A DNA stretch of 64,000 nt from Chitinophagales bacterium (GTDB lineage: Bacteria > Bacteroidota > Bacteroidia > Chitinophagales > Saprospiraceae), in the NCBI GenBank assembly GCA_013299105.1, contig JAAFJY010000022.1:1-64000 (forward strand). The letters run 5' to 3'. Under the pieces are notes generated by a model, which saw only the letters and a list, made by a program, of their open reading frames with translations, was not told the DNA's origin and did no database searches. Within the stretch, counting starts at the first letter, position 1, and every line of letters starts with the position of its first letter. Shown here in pieces: positions 59,101 through 64,000 of this stretch. A program made the translations under genes and the position numbers.

Positions 59101-59789
59101 GCTTGTTCCGCGACGTGGAAAGCCTCAAAGGCGCAGCGGTGCCAGATCCCAACAAAATTGGCAGCGAAACCAATCCTTTTGCCACTTATTTGGGCGACTA
59201 CCGTTTTGTGAACAATGACCAAACCGCGGTCAACGGCAAGCAAGTGATCGATGGCCGCGACCGCACCGTCATTGGCAATCCTCACCCTGATTTTGTAGCA
59301 GCTTTGACCAATACCTTCAGTTTCAAGGGGCTAGACCTGAGCATCTTCCTCACGGGCAGCAAAGGGGCCGATATTTTCAACTTCACCCGCCGCAGCACCG
59401 AGGGAATGAACAGTATTGGCCAAAACCAATTGGCCACAGTAGCCAATCGTTTCACCAAGGACAACCCCAATGGCAACTTGCCACGCGCCATCGTAGGCGA
59501 CCCCAATGGCAATACCCGCATCAGCGACCGCTACATCGAGGACGGCTCTTACCTGCGCATCCAAAACGTAGCCATTGGTTACACCATTCCAGTAAAAGCC
59601 AATGGCAAAACCATCATCAACTCTTTGCGGGTGTACGCCTCGGCTCAAAACCTGAAGACTTTCAGCAACTACTCAGGCTACGATGCCGAATTGGGCGCAT
59701 TCAACCAAAATGCCATGATCATGAACGTGGACAATGGGCACTACCCGATCCCGCGAACCTATACCATTGGCATGAATGTGGAATTTTAA
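56199..59789 (+). CDS. SusC/RagA-family TonB-linked receptor with STN domain
   Basis: A 1196-residue outer-membrane receptor. Signal peptide to about residue 25; STN domain at about 50-110 (LLKEKHGLTFFYNPKEVANR to KVDRKVFVIKTQ); carboxypeptidase-regulatory-like domain at about 172-250; SusC plug (GYGEQKRRDVTGAISSVKSE, LIQGRAAGVVVTQNTGQPGG, RIRGITSLTGSNEPLYVIDG, ASATAIYGSRAANGVIVITT); then the long barrel ending in aromatic EF. The STN domain is what contacts FecR in trans-envelope signalling, so this receptor both imports a glycan and reports its presence. It is followed by susD after 27 bp. Confidence 0.96.
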   Translation: MTNISYSLRKVWAVILLLSWYGTMTMQAQASAKHSADNTAWLPDKQQQNSIYLTEFLGLLKEKHGLTFFYNPKEVANRSVKDHEALLKLGPEKALLKILQPHRLVYEKVDRKVFVIKTQGKLGKPESQSSQSEPEQPGELTTLEQKMDRLAEVKSKNLLSKKLKAEATALKISGKIVDARTSEGLVGVNVLIKGTEIGVATGLEGLFLLDQVPNNAETLVITYLGYEPLEVPIGDKIFFAISLEPTASNLSEVVVSGYGEQKRRDVTGAISSVKSEDIRNLPQAGIDQLIQGRAAGVVVTQNTGQPGGGVSVRIRGITSLTGSNEPLYVIDGVPIEGNGVNSQAFNVFGGGGGQTAQSALASLNPSDIVSVDILKDASATAIYGSRAANGVIVITTKRGKSNETKISYDAYVGSSEVPKFLDVMKLPEYGKYLNEQQALLGGKPVEELAMTNSLGPGTDWQDAIFRKGMSQSHQLAFSGGNDRNRFYLSGNYFKQDGIVIGSGFDRYSIRANFDSRIRSWLKVGNSLTLSRTNQRITLTDSDDGVVSAALLQAPNIPIRMPDGSWGGPFRDQVSNVDFSFPINPVALAELKDVTQGQNRVLGNVFADVTFLKNFTLRTELGGDINFSQNNAFNPTYEWGNNINTVNTFIRSDNQSFFWILKNYLTYNLNVKKHSLNAMAGHEAQRSSWEWLGGQRTGFPSNSLRALNVGNNATATNQNGRGAQSLESYFARAYYGFDNRYQLTITARADGSSKFGPANRWGFFPAAAAAWNISNEKFMDGLDFVSNLKLRIGYGEVGNQNIPNYAYGSALAPWATAYGTGFFVDKIANPTVRWESATQSNIGLDVSLLKDRLSFTVDVYDKISRDFLFQVPVPLFVGAGSNYDQIQAPFLNLGKMENKGIDVTINSVNIEKKNFTWKSSFNLSHYRNELLQIYGGTTAILQRIQWFNDVTISSVGQPVGLFYGWQTAGLFRDVESLKGAAVPDPNKIGSETNPFATYLGDYRFVNNDQTAVNGKQVIDGRDRTVIGNPHPDFVAALTNTFSFKGLDLSIFLTGSKGADIFNFTRRSTEGMNSIGQNQLATVANRFTKDNPNGNLPRAIVGDPNGNTRISDRYIEDGSYLRIQNVAIGYTIPVKANGKTIINSLRVYASAQNLKTFSNYSGYDAELGAFNQNAMIMNVDNGHYPIPRTYTIGMNVEF

Positions 59790-59816
59790 TGTCCCAACTC
59801 TAAAACTGCAACAAAC

Positions 59817-61370
59817 ATGAAATCGCTATATCAAAAAATGGGTCTATTGCTGGTGTTGCTTTTCAGCGGCCTCAGTTGTGGCAAGGACTTCCTCGATATT
59901 CCACCACAAGACCGCTTGACGATTGACAACTTCTTTGAAACCGAAGACCAAATCAACGCCACCACGGCTACTTTGTACGGTTTTCCCTGGTTCAACCTCA
60001 ACGACAAATCGATCTACGCGATCGGTGACCTGGGGGCTGGCAATATGTTCTCCTGGGACGGTGCCTATCGTCCCTTCCAAACCTTTACTGTTCAACCGGA
60101 CAATGCCCGTTTGAACGAGGCTTGGGAATCGCTCTTCAAGGTTGTTTCGCTTTCCAATTCGATCATCAATAACCTGCCTACCAGGGTGGATCCCAGCATC
60201 GACAAAGCGGTGGTAAACCGGGCTTTGGCCGAAGCAAGATTTATGCGCGCCCTGGCTTATTTTTACCTGGTACGTACTTGGGGTCCTGTTCCAATTGTAG
60301 AAGACAGTGAAGAGCTGGCCTTGAACTTCAAAGTGCCACGCAACCGTACCGAGGATATTTACACCTTCATTTTGCGCGATCTGGCTTTTGTGGAAAGCAA
60401 TGCCCCGGAATTCAACAGCGGTAGTTTGAAAGGTCGCGTAACCCGTGCAGCAGCGCAAGCCTTGCTCGCCAAGGTGTATTTGTACCAGAAAAACTACGCC
60501 AAAGCACGCGAGAAAGCCGAAGCAGTAATCAATGGGGGGCAGCACGACTTGATGCCCAAATACGATGACTTGTTCAAGGCTAAAAACAACTACAATAAAT
60601 CCAGTTCCAGCAACCACGAAACCATTTTTGCCTGGCAATGGGTTGCCGTCGCCGATGGCTGGGGCACCCAAAACACCAACCAAGCCTACTTTGCGCCTTT
60701 CGGCCAAGGTATTACTGAAGTTGGCGACGGTTGGGGCTCGGTCATGCCCAGCATGGACTTGTTGGCGGCCTACGAAGCCAATGACAAGCGCAAACACGCC
60801 ACGGTGATGACCCCCGGTGAAAAATACCCTGAATTGGTGTCAAAAACCAACCCCAATGGGTACACCTATCCGGCTACTGCTCCCTTCCCTTCAGCCAACC
60901 GGGCCAACATTCGCAAGTACATAGTTGGTTCACCCCTATCGGGCGATGGTCCGGTATATTTCATGCGCAATGAGCTGAACACCTATGTATTGCGCTATGC
61001 CGATGTGCTGCTCATCCACGCCGAGGCAATCATGGCAGGTGGGGCAAGTACCAGCGATGCCAAGGCGCTAGCCTCCTTCAATGCGGTGCGCCGCAGAGCA
61101 GGTTTGCTTGAAAAAACCAGCATCACGGAAGAAGACATGCTAAAAGAGCGCCGGGTCGAGTTTGCATTTGAACACGACTACTGGTACGATTTGGGGCGCA
61201 TGGATCGGGCCAAAGCGACGGCGATTATTGCCACTCAACACCGGGGAACTTTTGATTTCATCGAAAAATTCACGCCCACGCCAAAAGATTTTCTCATGCC
61301 CATTCCACAAGCCGAAACTTCAGCCAACCCACGTTTGCTGGATGAACCAGTAGCTTACAATTTCAAGTGA
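59817..61370 (+). CDS. SusD/RagB-family glycan-binding lipoprotein
   Basis: A 517-residue protein with a lipoprotein signal (LLVLLFSGLSCGKDF, Cys near 22) and the SusD signature: FLDIPPQDRLTIDNFFETED, EARFMRALAYFYLVRTWGPV, the TPR-like helices RAAAQALLAKVYLYQKNYAK, YADVLLIHAEAIMAGG and a C-terminal MDRAKA region. It forms the lid of the SusC transporter and binds the sugar at the cell surface. The best guess at substrate is a beta-1,4-linked glucan, from the GH9 gene downstream. The final acidic tail is short. Confidence 0.95.
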   Translation: MKSLYQKMGLLLVLLFSGLSCGKDFLDIPPQDRLTIDNFFETEDQINATTATLYGFPWFNLNDKSIYAIGDLGAGNMFSWDGAYRPFQTFTVQPDNARLNEAWESLFKVVSLSNSIINNLPTRVDPSIDKAVVNRALAEARFMRALAYFYLVRTWGPVPIVEDSEELALNFKVPRNRTEDIYTFILRDLAFVESNAPEFNSGSLKGRVTRAAAQALLAKVYLYQKNYAKAREKAEAVINGGQHDLMPKYDDLFKAKNNYNKSSSSNHETIFAWQWVAVADGWGTQNTNQAYFAPFGQGITEVGDGWGSVMPSMDLLAAYEANDKRKHATVMTPGEKYPELVSKTNPNGYTYPATAPFPSANRANIRKYIVGSPLSGDGPVYFMRNELNTYVLRYADVLLIHAEAIMAGGASTSDAKALASFNAVRRRAGLLEKTSITEEDMLKERRVEFAFEHDYWYDLGRMDRAKATAIIATQHRGTFDFIEKFTPTPKDFLMPIPQAETSANPRLLDEPVAYNFK

Positions 61371-61423
61371 TTTGTTTGGCAAAAGGGGAGCGTAAATCAG
61401 CTCAAGTACAAATAAAATAAAAC

Positions 61424-62737
61424 ATGAAAACGTCCTTTCAAATATTTGGCAGAACCACTTTGATGCTGGTCTTCGCCTGCTTGTTGGCTTTTGCCTGCGA
61501 GAAAAAAGAACCCATCGACTCGGCAGCGGCGGCACCAAAGCCCGTGATCAATGAAATTACGCCCAAAGAGGCTTTGCCAGGTGCGCTCATCGAGATCAAA
61601 GGTGTCAACATGGACCGCTTGCACAAGGTGCTTTTCGGCAAAGTTGACGCGGCCTTTAACCCAACCTACAACACCCAAAAAAACTTGCTGATCCGGGTAC
61701 CTGCGGCGGCTGATTACGGAAAACAGCTCATCACCATCCTCAACGCAGGCGGCGAAGCGACCCAAGCCACCGCCGAGTTTTTGGTTTTGCAGCCTGAACC
61801 TGTGATTGAAGCTTTCGCGCCACTTGTGGGCGTCGGTGGTGATACCATTACCTTGACTGGAACCATTTTCAACAATGTTTCAGCAGTGAAATTTGGCACT
61901 ACAGCGGCTAAAATCATCAAAAGTGGTCCATCCGAGGTAAAAGTGACTTTGCCGGAACTGACACCCGATACAGAGTTCGATCTGAGCATCACTACCCCTG
62001 GAGGTATTTCCATTGCCAAGCGCAAGTTCAAAGTACTGGGAGTAAATCCTACGCTGGATGCCATCGAGCCAATCGAAGCCTCTCCAGGCGAGCAATTGAC
62101 GATCAAAGGCACCAATTTTGGAAAACTCAAAGAAGTAAGATTTGGCGGTTTGACCGCTAAAATCATCTCCGCTGCTGCCGACAAAATCGTGGTAGAAGTA
62201 CCTGCGGTGACGGTCAAATCTCAAATGAAAGTGGAAGTGATCACGGCCACAGGCCAAGGCAAATCGTCAGAAACCTTTACCGCATTGGCAGTGCCTTTTG
62301 TTTTCTATGGCGAAGGATTGGAAAATGCTGTGCAAAATTGGTCCTGGGCTAAAGTAGAGGCCGATGATGAAAGTACGCCAAAAAATGGCAAGAAAAACTG
62401 CAAAGTCACCTATGGTGCCTGGTCCGCACTCTGGTTCAACACAGGCGACAGTAATCCTAAAGTTGCCTTGGCCAATTACAAGTACTTGCGTTTCTGGGTG
62501 CATGGCGGCAAAGGTAAATCATTGAAAGTCAAAATCTTTTACCGCAACGAATCCAAGGCTGAGGCAGAAGGCGATTCTGGCTTAATCATTTCAACTAAAC
62601 CAGGTGAATGGCAATTGGTCAGCATTCCGATTGATAAACTTGGAAAAGCTGTTGACCTGAGCACCCTGATCATGCAAGAGTTTGGCACCGATGGCAGCAA
62701 CGAAGCTATTTACCTTGATGATGTCCGCTTGCAGTAA
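61424..62737 (+). CDS. TIG-domain surface lipoprotein (SusE/F position)
   Basis: A 437-residue lipoprotein (lipobox LLAFAC, Cys near 24, followed by EKKEP). Three IPT/TIG-type immunoglobulin-like domains follow in order (PVINEITPKEALPGALIEIK, PVIEAFAPLVGVGGDTITLT, PTLDAIEPIEASPGEQLTIK), then a C-terminal jelly-roll-like part from about 295 (YGEGLENAVQNWSWAKVEAD to EAIYLDDVRLQ) resembling a carbohydrate-binding module. It occupies the place of SusE/SusF-type surface glycan-binding proteins. It is 53 bp after susD, in the same operon. Confidence 0.88.
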   Translation: MKTSFQIFGRTTLMLVFACLLAFACEKKEPIDSAAAAPKPVINEITPKEALPGALIEIKGVNMDRLHKVLFGKVDAAFNPTYNTQKNLLIRVPAAADYGKQLITILNAGGEATQATAEFLVLQPEPVIEAFAPLVGVGGDTITLTGTIFNNVSAVKFGTTAAKIIKSGPSEVKVTLPELTPDTEFDLSITTPGGISIAKRKFKVLGVNPTLDAIEPIEASPGEQLTIKGTNFGKLKEVRFGGLTAKIISAAADKIVVEVPAVTVKSQMKVEVITATGQGKSSETFTALAVPFVFYGEGLENAVQNWSWAKVEADDESTPKNGKKNCKVTYGAWSALWFNTGDSNPKVALANYKYLRFWVHGGKGKSLKVKIFYRNESKAEAEGDSGLIISTKPGEWQLVSIPIDKLGKAVDLSTLIMQEFGTDGSNEAIYLDDVRLQ

Positions 62738-63024
62738 CAAGGTGGTCCAAAGTCAAAATGGTTTGATTTCGACTTTTAGTTTCATACATTGATATTCATT
62801 GCGAGGCTCCGGCAGGGCAGCAACAAGTTCGGTTTCTAGCCAAAACCATTGTGAATGAGTGCTTACTTGCTGGAGCTTTTTTGGTTGAAAAGTGGAAATG
62901 TTGAGGGGTTGAAAAGAGTAGGCCCCGAATTGGTGAAGCCACAACCCAATGTTAACCTGGTTTTTGGAGGAATCTTTTTCGGTTCTCTTTCGGTACAATC
63001 CTTCCCAAAACAACTCAAACGCGC
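62738..63024. other. Intergenic gap before the GH9 gene with an octamer array
   Basis: 287 bp. The octamer array at 62885-62916 lies in it. No consensus promoter is seen; the GH9 gene may be read through from the SusCD operon. Confidence 0.5.
62885..62916 (+). repeat. Octamer array (TTGAnnnG), one diverged unit
   Basis: TTGAAAAG, TGGAAATG, TTGAGGGG, TTGAAAAG in 8 bp register, upstream of the cellulase gene. Confidence 0.65.
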
Positions 63025-64000
63025 ATGAAAACGACGCTCTTTTTCCTATTTTTGATCCAAGCCCTTTCTCTTTGGGCTGGCCCAACGGTTACGACTGAAT
63101 TCATCAAGATAGATCAATTTGGCTACTTTTGCCAATCCAAAAAAGTGGCCGTCATCGTAGACCCTCAGGAGGGATTCAATGCCGCCTTGTCTTTTAATCC
63201 TGGCACAGGGGCTGATCAATACCAAGTGCGCCGTTGGGAAGATGATGCGGTGGTGTACAGCGGTACTTTGCAACAGTGGAACAATGGTCAAACCCACAGC
63301 CAATCGGGCGATCGGGGCTGGTGGTTCGATTTCAGCGCAGTGACCCAACCGGGGTCGTATTATATTTTTGACAAACAAAACCTGGTCGGCTCTTTTCGCT
63401 TCGAGATCGGCGAGCAGGTGTACGAGCAGGCTTTGACCCAGGCCATCCGCATGTTTTTTTACCAGCGCATCAATTTTGCCAAAAAAACACCTTATGTGGA
63501 TACCAAATACGCTGACGGAGCCAGTTTTGACGGCCCAGGGCAAGACAAAGAAGCCCGCAGTCGCAACGATAAAAACAATGCCAGTACCGCTCGCGACTTG
63601 CGCGGGGGGTGGTTCGACGCTGGCGATCCCAATAAATACACGACTTTTGTTTTTGACCCGCTTTTGCAAATGCTGGATGCCTACCGCCAACACCCCAGTG
63701 TGTTCAAAGACCAACTGAACATTCCTGAATCAGGCAATGGCATACCCGATTTGTTGGATGAAATCAAGTGGGAACTTGATTGGCTTAAACGCATGCAAGA
63801 CGGCACGGGCACCAATGGTTTTTTCCTGAAATTAGGCGTGGATAATTTTAGTGATGTTTCGCCGCCCAGCAATGACCGCCGCCCTCGTTATTATGTGGGT
63901 GAATGCACTTCTGCAACCATCACTGGTGCCGCAGTCTTTGCGCTGGCCGGCCAGGTGTACAAAAGCCTGCCCCAGGCTGAGATGAAAACCTATGGCGAAG
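63025..64000 (+). CDS. Glycoside hydrolase family 9 (cellulase-type), 3' end missing
   Basis: The first 325 residues of a GH9 enzyme running off the window end. After a signal peptide (MKTTLFFLFLIQALSLWAG) there is a cellulase N-terminal Ig-like domain (IKIDQFGYFCQSKKVAVIVD to GSFRFEIGEQ, about 25-135), then the start of the catalytic alpha6 barrel: DLRGGWFDAGDPNKYTTFVF, with DAGD at 198-201 holding the expected catalytic Asp, and GNGIPDLLDEIKWELDWLKR, a strong GH9 phrase. It would cleave beta-1,4 glucans such as cellulose. The catalytic Glu is beyond the window. It is the likely depolymerase of the SusCD locus. Confidence 0.93.
   Translation, partial: MKTTLFFLFLIQALSLWAGPTVTTEFIKIDQFGYFCQSKKVAVIVDPQEGFNAALSFNPGTGADQYQVRRWEDDAVVYSGTLQQWNNGQTHSQSGDRGWWFDFSAVTQPGSYYIFDKQNLVGSFRFEIGEQVYEQALTQAIRMFFYQRINFAKKTPYVDTKYADGASFDGPGQDKEARSRNDKNNASTARDLRGGWFDAGDPNKYTTFVFDPLLQMLDAYRQHPSVFKDQLNIPESGNGIPDLLDEIKWELDWLKRMQDGTGTNGFFLKLGVDNFSDVSPPSNDRRPRYYVGECTSATITGAAVFALAGQVYKSLPQAEMKTYGE

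Noticed and set aside
59844-60797. 317-codon open frame antisense to the SusD gene
   Set aside because: Fully covered by a clear SusD coding sequence; the translated product has no recognisable domain or signal.
1-64000. tRNA, rRNA or tmRNA genes
   Set aside because: No T-loop plus acceptor-stem combinations or conserved rRNA segments were noticed; a tRNAscan run would settle this.

Overview
The window comes from a member of the Bacteroidota, most likely the Saprospiria (a Haliscomenobacter-like genome is my best guess; this is inference). The grounds are SusC/SusD, FecR and PF14905-type TonB receptors, LytS/LytTR two-component pairs, promoters of the Bacteroidota type (-33 TTG, about 20 bp, -7 TAnnTTTG), few Shine-Dalgarno sequences, and DUF4249 and DUF5683 proteins. 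I see no tRNA, rRNA, transposase, prophage or CRISPR array.

Layout. 1-807: the start of a leftward gene (19 codons visible) behind a ladder of promoter-like repeats. 0.8-12.5 kb: DsbA/FrnE-like oxidoreductase, an ECF42-type sigma factor with its DGPF/YciI partner, a TonB receptor, a class C beta-lactamase-like hydrolase, an HTH membrane protein, and a PF14905-type TonB receptor divergent from a LytS-LytTR pair. 12.5-20.1 kb: small unknown proteins, a leftward secreted sugar-oxidation cluster (gluconate dehydrogenase subunit 3-like, GMC oxidoreductase with a Cys cluster, TIM-barrel isomerase), an AAA-ATPase/nuclease-like protein and carboxynorspermidine decarboxylase. 20.3-28.8 kb: RluD-like synthase and a complete leftward trpEGDCFBA operon with a leader peptide containing three successive Trp codons, followed by a terminator. 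29.4-42.9 kb: outer-membrane and secreted proteins, a second TonB receptor divergent from a second LytS-LytTR pair, an orphan AbiEi-like gene and an ATP-grasp enzyme. 43.3-54.2 kb: parA-parB-DUF5683, Uma2, RidA, a flippase, DUF2795, a transglutaminase-like protein, queA, a MacB-type permease and a beta-propeller protein. 54.4-64 kb: a polysaccharide utilisation locus ECF sigma - FecR - SusC (with STN domain) - SusD - TIG lipoprotein - GH9 cellulase (cut by the window end), probably for cellulose or another beta-glucan.

The intergenic DNA is unusually structured. I find at least six dispersed repeat families by eye: a roughly 180 bp multi-hairpin element (A), a roughly 100 bp element ending in heptamers (B), a roughly 95 bp element with a GCCTCGC hairpin (D, one copy forming a terminator inside the trp operon), GGGGC-loop-GCCCC units (E), CTGAAAACTTC palindromes (F), and short tandem arrays with 7 bp (TAACCAT/TAACAAC) or 8 bp (TTGAnnnG) periods. 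Several arrays supply stop codons or terminal residues of genes. The trp attenuator and these repeats are the most interesting signals.
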